A stretch of DNA of 64,000 nt from Branchiostoma floridae. Taxonomy: Eukaryota; Chordata; Leptocardii; Amphioxiformes; Branchiostomatidae. The translations under genes and the position numbers were made by a program. This document shows positions 1-29,100 of the stretch, one piece after another. Where the stretch lies: NCBI RefSeq assembly GCF_000003815.2, contig NC_049981.1:25417875-25481874 (forward strand), given 5' to 3'. The number at the start of each line of letters is the position of its first letter. Position 1 is the stretch's first letter. Below the pieces are notes generated by a model that saw only the letters and a program-made list of their open reading frames with translations, made no database searches and had not been told where the DNA came from.

Positions 1-1966
1 CTCAAAGGTGGCAGATTTTTTTGTACAAAGTGTAGGGGAAGTCGTATATGTGCAATTGTATGTAATATTGGCTGGGGAGGACTTGTATGTGGACATGTGT
101 AGTATACAGTGGTGATAAAGGGAGATAACTTATTTGGAAATAAATACATTTCACTAACGGTGACTGTCTTGACTATGTACATTAATTGCAATGAGTATCA
201 ACTAGAATAGCTGACACAAAGCTAAGCATGCAATCCAATGGATCAATTTTTTAGTTTACCTGTTTTCATCTTGACAACCTGTATGTTAGTGTGTGTTGTT
301 TAGTGTGTCTGTACATGTACATGTGTGTGTTTGTGTGCCAAAGTAAAGCAACTGGAATGTCCACTCCAAGATTTTATAGCAGTTTAGAAAGCCTTTATTT
401 ACATAATAAAGCAAGGAGAAATCCTCATTTCCAACAAAATTTCTGCCAGACCAGAAACCTTAAGATTCTGACAAGTCCTACTGAGCTACATGTACAGTTA
501 AAGGATGCTGCAAGTTGAATTCATTTTCCCAAATCAATTTACAAAATACACTTGCAGTGTGAGGACTGTATAATACTCTAACTTTTACGCTATGAATAAG
601 AAAAAGACATTTAGTCCAGTACCCTAACAACCACTGGTAATTTCACAAATAGATATTCAACATGCAGCACCCTAAGATCTGCCATTTCTGACAAGCATTC
701 TAACCCCTTCACACTAAAGTACATGCTCCACACGTGAAGTTAGTACTGTACTGTCTCACAATATTTAACTCGCACATATACATCTGATTCAATGATTTAA
801 TACTTGGTGGTATGACAATCATGATTAAGTCTTATTTCTTTATAAGGTGGCAAACTTCTCTTACTAGGCTCATGAAATACACATTCAAAAATCTTGAGAT
901 CAAAATACAAATTCTTACCACATAGAATAATGGAAATAACACAAAATTTGTATGATTCTACAACACATTCTACATGTAGACTAGGGCAGAGCATTTCACC
1001 AAAGTAGTAAAAACAACTTTCACAATTTTCCATGTAGTAATGGACAGGACTGTAAGTGGATTTTCATCTTCAAGCAGATTTGATCTGTTGTACATTGTAA
1101 CATAACATTTTTCCTCGCTTCATGTTTCTCTAAAGTGGTGCAATTTTGCCAGCCAGATGTGTCACTTTGCACAAATGGTCCAGAAAATGTGAAAAAGCCA
1201 CTGCAAAAATGAACTAAGCAAGCAACATGATGAATAATACAAGAAACTACACTGGAAAATTTGTACACTTGACACAAAGTACACCCACTATAATTTACAG
1301 TACATGTACATGGTACAAAATGAGCAGTTGGCTATCAAGTTTTTCTTTTTAAAGGAACATCAAGACATCTTATATGTAACGTTAACTTTGTTACTCCTGA
1401 TGAAAACAACAGGGAAAAGATATGACATACCGGTAACTTGTTTCTCTTAGGCAAAGAATGTAACAATAACAATTGCATTACATCATGACATACATGTACA
1501 AATGTAATGCTATAACTCTACACCATGACAAGTGTATCTATTACTTGAATGCATATGGTTTGGAAACCTAGCCAGATATGTAGCAGCTACATGTAACATT
1601 ATATAGGACCTTGATATAATATTACTAGTACTTATTCTTTGGAACACACTGCAATTGAACATGCATCTAGTGATCTGGTTTTACAAGGCTCTCTGGAGGA
1701 AGTATGAATGTATCTGACCTTGTTGGTTCTGTGAGGGGGGGTGGGGGCCTCCTGACTATACAACCTTATATCTGTCCTTGTTCAGTTGTAAGGGGGAGGG
1801 GCTTATGACTACATGACCTTATATCTGTCCTTGTTCAGTTCTACGGGGGACTCCTGACTACATGACCTTGTATCTGTCCTTGTTCATTATAAGGGGGAGG
1901 GAGACTCCCGACTACATGACCTTGTATCTGTCCTTGTTCAGTTCTCTGGGAAAGGGGGGCTCCTGA
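1..1966 (-). other. DDX46 3' UTR and downstream flank
   Basis: No recognisable coding sequence follows the DDX46 stop. The segment is AT-rich apart from the tandem array next to the stop. A minus-strand AATAAA (TTTATT at 394-399) could end a roughly 1.6 kb 3' UTR, and a plus-strand AATAAA lies at 405-410, so this spot could serve transcripts from both sides. Short open frames here (for example 797-1277, minus) show no family signature. Confidence 0.4.

Positions 1967-1990
<24 letters not shown>
1710..1990. repeat. Tandem array of the DDX46 terminal codons (about 5 extra copies)
   Basis: Units of about 49-57 bp recur at roughly 1710, 1767, 1821, 1870 and 1925, followed by the genuine coding end at 1979. 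Read on the minus strand, most copies still spell Asn-Lys-Asp-Arg-Tyr-Lys-Val-Met-stop or a decayed form, versus Asn-Lys-Gly-Arg-Tyr-Lys-Val-Met-stop in the gene. Spacers are G-rich. The array lies in the 3' UTR. Confidence 0.85.
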
Positions 1991-19509
<17,519 letters not shown>

Positions 19510-19780
19510 CTTTTTACCGAAACGTTCAGTACACGATCTCGCTGACCTATGGCTGCCGTAACTAGTCCAAATACTGTCGTAAAAACAAACCCTTATTTCT
19601 TGCAACCGCGCGCAATTCTTCTCCCCTTTGATTTCTACTCAAGGCTTAAAATGTTAGGGTAGTTATTTTCAGTCATCACTATATATTGATAATTGACTAA
19701 TTGTCGCGGATACTTCAGAATTTTCCCGAATATTTGTGTCGTAAATGTTCAACAGTTTGCGACTGACCGTACCAGACATG
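19510..19780. promoter_or_regulatory. Probable bidirectional DDX46/GAR1 promoter
   Basis: The DDX46 start codon lies at 19507-19509 (minus) and a candidate GAR1 noncoding exon ends at 19818 (plus). The interval is rich in CpG compared with its surroundings (ccgcgcgc near 19607; catgcgcgcatccccacgcg near 19775) and shows no TATA box. Compact head-to-head promoters are common for housekeeping RNA-processing genes; the call is an inference. Confidence 0.5.
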
Positions 19781-19818
19781 CGCGCATCCCCACGCGTTGG
19801 TTCACAACTTTTTTGAAG
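19770..19818 (+). other. GAR1: Candidate noncoding first exon of GAR1
   Basis: A strong splice donor (TTTTGAAG|GTAAGAAAT, cut after 19818) faces GAR1, whose ATG-containing exon begins at a clear acceptor (cactttgcag, exon from 21193). No other strong donor was noticed between the two. The 5' end is not determined. Confidence 0.45.
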
Positions 19819-20139
19819 GTAAGAAATTTACAAGAATTTCTAATTGATCTACAAACCTCATGATAGATTTCTTCTTTGCATTTGATAAACTAGAAATGAA
19901 AGTAAACGTTTCTTCAACGTAAAAATCATAGATATTCTTGAAGCTAGAGGAAATCGCTTGGATTGAAAGCCGGTTGGGGAGGGGGGCAGTCACACACGTG
20001 TGACTGTGAACATCTCAAGCAAGCTCTATAATTTTCTGAACAAAATTATATGGGTTTGTCACATGTTTCCGCTGTTTCAAGTAGAAAGGGCTAATGTATA
20101 GGACCGAGGCGGCACCACACAAATGTATTTTAGATAATT

Positions 20140-20588
20140 GGGCCGTTCCAAAAAATAAATGTGGAGGGGGGGTTGAAGAGGCTGGATTTTCGCTTCATCC
20201 CCCCTTTGGATTTCATCCGAGGGCCTGACCCCCCCTTCGAATTTCATCCGAGTGCCTCGACCCCCCTCTAATTTCATCCGAGAGCTTCGACCCCCCCTTT
20301 ATTTCATCCGAGTTACAAATGCCTCTTATACCCCATTTATTTCATCTGAATAACCTTACCCCCTCATGATTTTTATCCTAGAACCTTGCCCTTACAGTAC
20401 TGCAACTGAAATAGGAGTAGAAGTATCCAAATCCAGATTTTCTTGACTTTTTTTGTAGAAAAACCCATATTCAGACTTACCTTGACCCCCTGTTCAAACG
20501 AAATCCAAATCCAAGATTTGCTTGACCCCCCCTCAGTAAAATCCGACCTCTTCAACCCACCCCCCACATTTATTTTTTGGAACGGCCC
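20140..20588. mobile_element. MITE-like element with about 43-bp terminal inverted repeats
   Basis: The left end (gggccgttccaaaaaataaa...ggttgaagagg) and right end (cctcttcaacccacc...ttttttggaacggccc) are inverted copies. The interior (20195-20390) holds degenerate units of about 30 bp built on atttcatccgag plus cgacccccc, giving long C-tracts. There is no transposase, so it is nonautonomous. It lies in the presumed first intron of GAR1. Confidence 0.75.
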
Positions 20589-20649
20589 ATTTAACACTGA
20601 TCAGGTAAATACTCAAGTGTTTAGACTTTAATCTCACCGAAGCATAATG

Positions 20650-20680
20650 CTTGTGCATTTATAATTTATAAATGCACAAG
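20650..20680. repeat. 31-bp perfect hairpin palindrome
   Basis: The 15-nt arms cttgtgcatttataa and ttataaatgcacaag are exact reverse complements around a single central t. It lies between the MITE-like element and GAR1 exon 2. Confidence 0.85.
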
Positions 20681-21203
20681 TTCTGAACATCTTCATGAAT
20701 TATGAGCAGTGGTAACGTTAAATATTTACTTTAATCTCTTCAAACTTGGATAATGTGAATAAAGGCAAAGTGTATTTTCCCTGTTTAAAGTATTCATACT
20801 GCTCCAAACTTTGCTTTATTCGCTGCGGTTTATTCAGCAATATTTCTTTGTAGTACTGCAAATTGATTCATATTCATGACTTTCTCTGGGATTTACCGTA
20901 AATGCATTAAAGTTTGCTGGGATTTAGCGGAGTGTTCGCAGTGGTTTTGAGTTTGCGTTATGTAACTTTGATATACTGTGGTTGTATACTGTAATGGAAA
21001 AATGAACTCATGGTGAAGCGGCCACTGGGAAAACCTGACACATTGGGGCCTGCTAGGGATACTAACCCGGAACCATTAGATTCTAATACATTTGTATAAA
21101 TTAAATTAGATAAAATTTATCTGGTGTATATATAACAACCAAATTTATTCTAAGTACCTCATCATTCCTTCATTTATTATGTCACTTTGCAGCCATACCA
21201 GCA

Positions 21204-23586
21204 ATGTCTTTCCGAGGAGGTGGAGGGGGTTTCCGAGGAGGCCGTGGAGGTGGGTTTGGAGGAGGCCGTGGAAGGGGTTATGGAGGTGACCGAGGCGGTC
21301 GTGGCGGCTTCAGGGGTCGTGGAGGAGGCAGGGGAAGAGGAGGGTACAACAACTACGACCAGGGACCCCCAGCAGAGGTCACAGGTGAATGGAGTAATCT
21401 CTGGTTATTGAGATATGCAGTTCACCTATGAATTGCTTTGTGTGCTTGTGTTTTGCAAAGAAAGACAGATTGTACATTCACAATTCCATCAAAGAAAGAT
21501 TTAGCACATCATGAAAATGTAACCTTTGAGTCTGTTAGAGCTCAAAAGAAGAGATACCTGTTGAGTTTCCAACCTCTAGTGTGAAATTTCAGTTGCATAT
21601 TAGTACAGTGTATAATTCTACATATATAACTTAATTACCTCTCTGAATGTCACCTATAGAGGCCGGCCACTACGTCCATCCTTGTGAGGGTGACCTTGTG
21701 TGTAAAGCCGACCTTGTAGAAAAGGTTCCGTACTTCAACGCGCCCATCTACCTGGAGAATAAGGAACAGATCGGCAAGGTGGATGAGATCTTCGGAGGCA
21801 TCAAGGACTATGTATCCTTACATGGGTTTGAAATTTACTTCTCAGAAAAGGTGCACTGGTACAACGAACTCTAAAAATATAAAAGGTGCTCAGATGAACG
21901 CAAGTTCTATGCATAACTTTTAACAAAATTCTAAAGAACTGTAGCTGACCCCTCTCTGCCAGCAATGTAGGGTGCGGCCATATAGTTAGAAGCATGATTA
22001 GTACTGTAGATCCGGCAACTGCTGGTCCAAAGCTGGTATTTCCTTAACATCTCCAAGTATTTCTCAGTGAAACTTGGTGAGAACATGAAAGCTCATTCCT
22101 TCTCCAAAGACCAAAAGGTAAGTTGTTATATTTTAACTCAGTACAGGTAGCATATCATGCATATCAAACTGAATTCATGTTGGTTAGTTGATTTAAGTCA
22201 CGGTCTTAAACATTATATATCAAATTTCATCATTAATTACTAAGTAATATATCCTGTCCGAGTTGTTTGCATGATGATAACTTCATTTGTGTTAATGGGG
22301 ACTTAAAAAGGTTAAAGGATTTCCCTAATACAATTGGTACTAAAGCAACTTCGATAAGTTTTGTAAACTCCAATGACCATCGCTGACATAAAACGTCTAA
22401 AAAAATTTCTATTTACTTGACTTGAGTAACTTTTATCTTGAGTAACTCATTACATCAATGTCTAACCTTTGTTGACTTGAAGGGCAAGAAGGCTTCTGTT
22501 ATACAGTTAGTAGTAATACTTTGGAAACACATCTGCGGTGTCATGAAATTGCAGTGGCGAGTGGACAGGTCACCCCAAAAATCGGGAAGATAAAAACTCC
22601 AAAACAATTAGGTAGTTGTTATTAGTTTTGAATGAGCCTCCTTCTTTTGGTCACAGTTCTACATTAGCACAGAAAAGCTGCTCCCGCTACAGAGATTCCT
22701 CCCTCAGCCTCCTGGTGCAAAGAGAGGGAGGGGTGGTGGAAGAGGAGGAAGGGGTGGTGGAAGAGGTAAGAGTCTTGCTTTTGGTTTTAGCTTTGTGATA
22801 TATGAATTTGTTCCTACACTTTCAAAACAATTTGAACATATTGATTATTCTGTTATGTTGCAGTAGTTGCATGGCAGTCTTTAGGACTTTGATAGCTCAA
22901 GATGATTATGCGTGTTTATAAACCGCATCGTCACATGGAGAGCCAAAATAGTCAGATGGAGTGCATGTGAAATGTAGCTATCTTTGATTTTTGTTGTCTT
23001 TGCAGGAGGCCGAGGTGGAAGAGGGGGGTTCGGTGGAAGAGGAGGATTCGGTGGAAGAGGGGGGTTCCGTGGAGGCGGCAGAGGAGGAGGGGGTGGATTC
23101 AGAGGGAGAGGTGAGGTTCTATTGATACGCAGTCAAACCTGTACAAGTGACCACCTCTACATAAGGACCCTTACATTATTTTCTTTACAACCAAAGAATT
23201 ACCAATCTTGTGTATATTGTGGCATAGTTTGAGAAACTTTGCTACATGCAAGAGGAAAAATTATGTGTTTCAGATCCTGAATTATTATAGGTTGTTGAAA
23301 ATTTCAATTTAAAACATACAATGTACTACAAACAAATTATGTACAAAATACAAGGAGACTGCTTGCAGCGCTATGATAAGGCAACAAAATATACAACAGT
23401 GGCTCAAACTTTTGCATTGACTTCGTGTACGAACGAGTTCTGTAGAAGTTTTGTCCTGGCCTTTGGGACCATGGACTCATGATTACTTCTAAGAACCATG
23501 TCATAGTTGTAAATGTTCACTCTTTTTTATTCACCCCCACAGGAGGTGGTGGTGGGTTCCGTGGCAGAGGCAGGGGAGGATACTGA
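21204..23586 (+). CDS. GAR1: GAR1, H/ACA snoRNP subunit
   Basis: GAR1 is a core protein of H/ACA ribonucleoproteins, which pseudouridylate rRNA and snRNA in the nucleolus and Cajal bodies and also associate with telomerase RNA. Exons: 21204-21384, 21660-21811, 22058-22117, 22657-22765, 23006-23110, 23543-23586; they join in phase to 651 nt (216 aa; human 217). The N-terminal RGG domain ([16 protein letters not shown], about 1-50) and C-terminal RGG domain (about 158-215, ending RGRGRGGY) flank the Gar1 core with [36 protein letters not shown] and [13 protein letters not shown]. The first base of the exon containing the ATG is 21193. AATAAA signals follow at 23684-23689 and 23727-23732. Confidence 0.95.
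23125..23170 (+). repeat. Transposon-terminus-like fragment (CAGTCAAACCTGT family)
   Basis: The segment cagtcaaacctgtacaagtg then accacctctacataaggacc lies in the last GAR1 intron. It matches the fragment at 9383 and begins like the termini of the element at 38752-39661. Confidence 0.45.
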
Positions 23587-24960
23587 CCATACAACTGAAC
23601 CTCTTTTTAGAATCTTGATTTCAGTTCTTTCTGATGATGTGTTGAATATTCTAAAGACCAACACTTTGGTTACATAGAACCAAAATAAACTTTCTAACAC
23701 CTCTACTTCAACTGCCAGTTGTGCAAAATAAAAATGATTTCAGTTTTACTTCTTTTCAATGATATGTTGAATGTTCTTAAGACCAAAACTGCATCAATTT
23801 AAAAGTACCTAACACCTGAACATCAGCTACCATTGAACACAATGAAATGTACTATTATTTACTCTGTTGTATAGGTCATACTCAGTTTATCTTCCTTCAT
23901 TTAGACCTCTTTTATATTGCTGAATTTTTAAAGCATATTTGGGGGCCAAATATCTGTAGACTTGAATCCAATTGATATCTCTTTTTGATAAGTTACAAAC
24001 ATAATATTTTGGCGAGTTGAGGGTGTATTGTCTATGATACGGATGATGATATTGATAACATGTTATTCTGCTGATCTGATTCCCTGTGTCTTTCTTTGTG
24101 TGCTGTGAATGTCAATGTTTCAGCAAGAAAGTCTTTGATTTAGTGCAAAAGCACTCATTGGAAGGTGTTGAAATTATTTTACCTTGAGTATTTGAAATAT
24201 TTTAGATGCTAGTATATGTAGTAGATATCAAATGTAAATATAAGATATATATTACTTACTAGTAACTTAAGTTCCACGACCCCATGCCTTCGCCAAATGA
24301 TAACCTTTACAACTGGTGTATTAGTTATGTTTGTCATTGATTATGCAAATAAGGCCCTCATTTGCATAAATTATATTAGTTGATCATCCCCACCCAAATA
24401 ACAGACATAAACAGACACACATATGCCCACAAACGCTACCGAAAATACAACCTTCTTGGCGAAGTCATCAAATCTTTGGAAAAGATCAATGGGCCACTAG
24501 CATTTATACTCTATCTATACAATACACTTTTGCCCAACATACATGTAACGTTATCTGATAATGTATATTGCTATGCACAAAAATGAGGTAAATGCCTGTC
24601 TGCCTGCTCATCTGTCGAATCGACAGGAGAACCATAAAAAAAAAATGATAACATTACAGACGCCTCTCGCACAGACTTTTATCATACACTATATACAGTA
24701 TATGTCCCCCCAACGACCTGGAGGTCAAGGGACTAGGTAGGTAGGTAGGTATATACAGTTACTTCTCTTCTATTCTGCTCATCTGGGAACGGGTAGCAGG
24801 AGTGAAAATGGCACCCAGGCTGATTCCAACATGTACTGTTTATCATATCACACACCAAGGATACCATCCTACATAAAATGAAAATGAATTCATTTTGCGT
24901 ACACTGGGAATTATCAATAACACCCCCTGGGCAATGAGTGGAATAGCCCATACATCCCAT
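23587..24960. other. GAR1 3' UTR and GAR1-ATAD1 intergenic region
   Basis: Beyond the GAR1 poly(A) signals there is AT-rich sequence without a supported gene. Around 24310-24590 sits repeat-like sequence (attatgcaaataaggcc; caaccttcttggcgaagtc) resembling a dispersed family also hinted at 41334, 62565 and 63640. A short GTAG tetranucleotide run lies at about 24735-24752. Confidence 0.45.
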
Positions 24961-26197
24961 CATGCTTTGTAAAGACAGGTGATTGCATCAAAGACAAACA
25001 TGGCGGAAGTTCAGTGAGAATCAGAGTTCGTCTTGAGTGACCTTCATTATTTCCAGAATATTCCACGCTAGGTCAGCATGACGTCGTGATAAGTATTGTA
25101 GCTACTTACAGGACAGTCCAAAGACAAGTTTGACTCGCGTCCGAGGTTTGTAACGTGATTTATCTGCGTAGTTTCTTCATGAGTAAAAATCGCGTTATGT
25201 GAGCCAAGTTCATGACGATTTTTGTAGTTTCACAACGTCATGTGACTATGTCTGATGACAGTTTTCTTTTCATTTACCCAAAACTAAGGTCATACTCATA
25301 GACATAGGATTCCGATCCAGTAATCAAATGTCCAAGTTAAAACCCTCTTAATTCGTAATACAATGTCGTAGTAATCAATTTTATGAAAATTCACCTAAAT
25401 CGATTTGGAAGTCGTGTAACGTTAACGTTATATGGTTACCCGTTCTTTGTTTTGTTCATAATCAATTTGACAAAGGGAATATCAAGAAGAAAGATGAACA
25501 AGAAAATATTATCATGTCAACAACAACACTACATATTTGATACAAGTAACAAGTTGTATACAATTGCATATTTCATCTTCTTTTGTCATAGGGTGAAACC
25601 ATAATCGCATTTATTGGGATAAACACATTGGTACATGTGGTTTGACAGAGAACAAAGGAAGTAGTATTTCATACATTCTGGCAGCATTTTGCACCAGAAA
25701 GGATGTGATGACATCAGGCTACTACTACTAGCTATTTTGATTCTGATGGATGGATTCCATGTAAATGTATATAGTGTTGTTAATTGATTTACAGTATTGA
25801 AATTATGGTATTGAATTTTCTTTTCAGGTATTCTTAATATTGAGCAGATAAGAAACTCATCAGACAACACTTGAAACTTTGGGATATCATAAAATCTTAA
25901 AAAACAGACGTCTTGCAGTCTTGGTAAAGCATAGAACTATTCACAGACATAAGTCAAAGTGTTTACAGAGACTACAACAACAAGAAGAACAGATTTTGTG
26001 ACGAAGCAACAACAAAGAAGAAGAACAAAGTGAGATTTTAGAAGCAGCAACAACAACAAAGAAGACACAAATTGTGAGATCCAATAACAACAACTCCAAA
26101 GAAAAAGAAGAACACACAAAGTTTGCGAAATCTAAGAAGTGGTAGCAACAACAAAGAAGACAACACAAAGCTTGTGATATCTACGTGCCAGTCCAGG
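24961..26197 (+). promoter_or_regulatory. ATAD1: ATAD1 promoter and 5' UTR region
   Basis: A YY1-like element (aaacatggcggaag, 24997-25010) suggests a TATA-less start near 24,990. Its ATG opens a five-codon upstream frame (MAEVQ-stop, 25000-25017). A possible donor (CGTCCGAG|GTTTGT, about 25144) and a good acceptor (ttttcttttcag, exon from 25828) would place an intron in the 5' UTR, with the second exon continuing to 26353. Exon assignments are inferred. Confidence 0.4.
25970..26185 (+). repeat. Purine-rich degenerate tandem repeat in the ATAD1 5' UTR
   Basis: About five imperfect units of 40-50 bp each combine a (CAA)n/(GAA)n tract (caacaacaaagaagaagaac) with a tail such as ttgtgagatcc, agtgagatttta or ttgtgatatct. 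They lie just upstream of the start codon. Confidence 0.65.
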
Positions 26198-29100
26198 ATG
26201 GAATTCCGAGTCGAGAGCAACATGTCAAAGAGCCAGGCGTTTCTCCTGCTCCTGAAGATGGCAGCGTCAGCAGCGATCTCCTACTACACACTCAAGTGGC
26301 TCATGGACCAGGTGGACCCGACAAGGAAACAAAAAGTCGAGGCAAAGAAAAAGGTAATTTTCGACTTCTCATGTTTCTTTGAACCTTTCTTTATTCGCAA
26401 GAAGCTCAAATTGGCTTGCAGGCTGCTTTTTGTTGGGGTCATGATGGGAAAGGGAAGGTTCAGTCAGAATGTAATAACAATATGGATTACATCATGATTC
26501 AAGACTCCTGATAGATATATAAACATAGAGTGGTATCCATACACAAAACCACATATCGGTGAACCTGAATTCTGTTACTGTAGGAGTCTAATGTTTGTTA
26601 CTAATGATAGTAAGTAATATTCTCCCCACACCTTTCTGTGCAAAGCATCCGTCTCCATTGATATAGCCGTCCAGCCACACTTTTGCACAAGCACTACAGC
26701 AGTACCACTTTGAAGGAAAACATCTAAACTTTTATATTTTATTTGTAGTACATTACAATGTAGTTTATAGTACTGACTTGTTGCTTTGTGTATTGGAAGA
26801 TATTGTTGAAAATTTCATTGACTATTTTGTTTTTCAGGCCAATCAAATCATGAAGAAACTTGGAATAACGGGAGTCAGGGTAAGAGCTGTATTAAGATAT
26901 GTATTTTTCATAAGTATGTAGATAGATATTTGTTCTGAATCTGAAGTGGTCACACACACATACAGAGAAAAACAGAGACACACAAACACAGATAGAGACA
27001 TTCATATACTAGTACACACACAGATACACACACACATACACACACACACAACACACACAAAACCATACATCCCACTACATGCACACACATGTATAGATAT
27101 ACAAACATGAATATTATAATACACACACACAGGCACACAGTGACACACACATACTGATATAGTGACACACGCACACATATACAAACAGATACACAAATAC
27201 AAGCTTAAAACTATGCTTACTCCCTTGGATACTCCTTTTGGATGAAAATAATAATAAAGCAATTGATTTTCTGAAATCACGAACTTGTTACTGTTATCAA
27301 CCTAAATCCTATTGTTCCCTCTCCCCCATAGCTGAATGAGTACGAGCTGACCATCGCGGCCCACCTGGTTGACCCGGGCAGCATGACGGTGTCGTGGACG
27401 GACATCGCTGGTCTGGAGGACACAATTAGTGAACTCCAGGAGACCGTCATCGTGCCGTTCCAGAAACACTCCATGTTTGAAGGGTCTCAGCTGTTGCAGC
27501 CGCCTAAAGGTATAAGAGAAGTTCTAACAATCAATCACCTTTATTTCTTGTTGGAAGTGCTATCACCCTTGCCATTTTTCTAGTGCCATTTAATATTCTT
27601 GTCTTGTGTTTGTGGGTAGCATAATGGGAGAATCTGCAGATGGATCTGTATTGTATTTAGTATGAGGCTAGGTGTCATCAAAGCGAAAGACAAGGGGATT
27701 GATTTTGGGCCTCCTAGCAGCTGTGTATGCCACTGTAGTAGAACTGATATTCATATCTTGATGGCTGTCTGAAACGTCTGACGGTTTCCAAAATCATATC
27801 CAGTTGCTTGAGTAACTGCTTTTTGGCGCAATGTCCATTTTAATTGGCCATATGATGATAATGTTAAAGAGATGTTTTTTCCTAGGTGTTTACATTGACA
27901 CAATTCCTGGCTAGTTTTCTCACATAGTGGTTATGTCACTGTAAACACCTCGTGGTGGGTCACTAACCCATTATTGAATTGCTGTCAGGTGTGTTGCTGT
28001 ATGGCCCACCTGGCTGTGGAAAGACCATGATCGCCAAGGCCACGGCCAAGGAGGCGGGGTGTCGGTTCATCAACCTGCAGCCGTCTGTGCTGACGGACAA
28101 GTGGTACGGGGAGTCCCAGAGACTGGCCTCCGCCGTCTTCCATTTGGTAAATGCTTTTTCTATATAATTTATATGACATGCTGTAGTGAGCAATAGCCAC
28201 AGAGTTAATTATTAACATAGGCCATAAAGCTCCGCATAGTACTCCTGTTCAGTAACTAAGGTTGATGCATGTTGCATATAGCATGAAGTCAGGAGAGGAT
28301 GAATTAAGATCTATTGCAAATCAATGCCTGATAACAATCACAAATGAAACAAAACAGTTGTACATGGATATTACATGTATTTAGAAAAGTGTAATATGCC
28401 AATGAATTAAAGTTTGTGAAGGAAATTGAAATTTCCCTTTGAGAGCATAATTAAGTCTGATGTCCTTACATCCAGGCCACTAAGATCCAGCCAGCCATTA
28501 TCTTCATCGATGAGATTGACTCCTTCCTGAGGCAGCGCCAGTCTCAGGACCACGAGGCCACCGCCATGATGAAGGCAGAGTTCATGTCACTGTGGGACGG
28601 ACTCGCAACAAACCCAAGGTCAGGGAAACTTATCTAGAACCAGTCTAGCTCACATGAGCTCAATAAGCAGTTGGGTTACCTTGGCTGATTGTACAGCCAA
28701 ACAAGTAGATGAATGAATAAATAAAAAACAGTTGAGTTACTCTGTCACCATTCTAGAAAATAAGTGACTTTTTGGAAGACATCATGTATTTCTTGTTGTT
28801 TCCTGTGAATGTCCACCAGTTTATTAGTCATTTTATACATCATGCATAATCTGGATATCTCCCTTGTTTCTTTGAGGCACCCACATATAAATGTACCCAA
28901 CCTTTACGATTTACTCTCATGTAATCCTCAGGTGTAAGGTGATGGTGATGGGAGCCACCAACAGACCTCAGGATGTGGATCAGGCCATCCTCAGACGTAT
29001 GCCATCAAGGTTCTGGATCAATGTACCTGTAAGCAACTTTTTGGTCTTCTATTTTTGATTTTTATCAAATAAACAAACAGAAAGGTAGATGTCCATAAAA

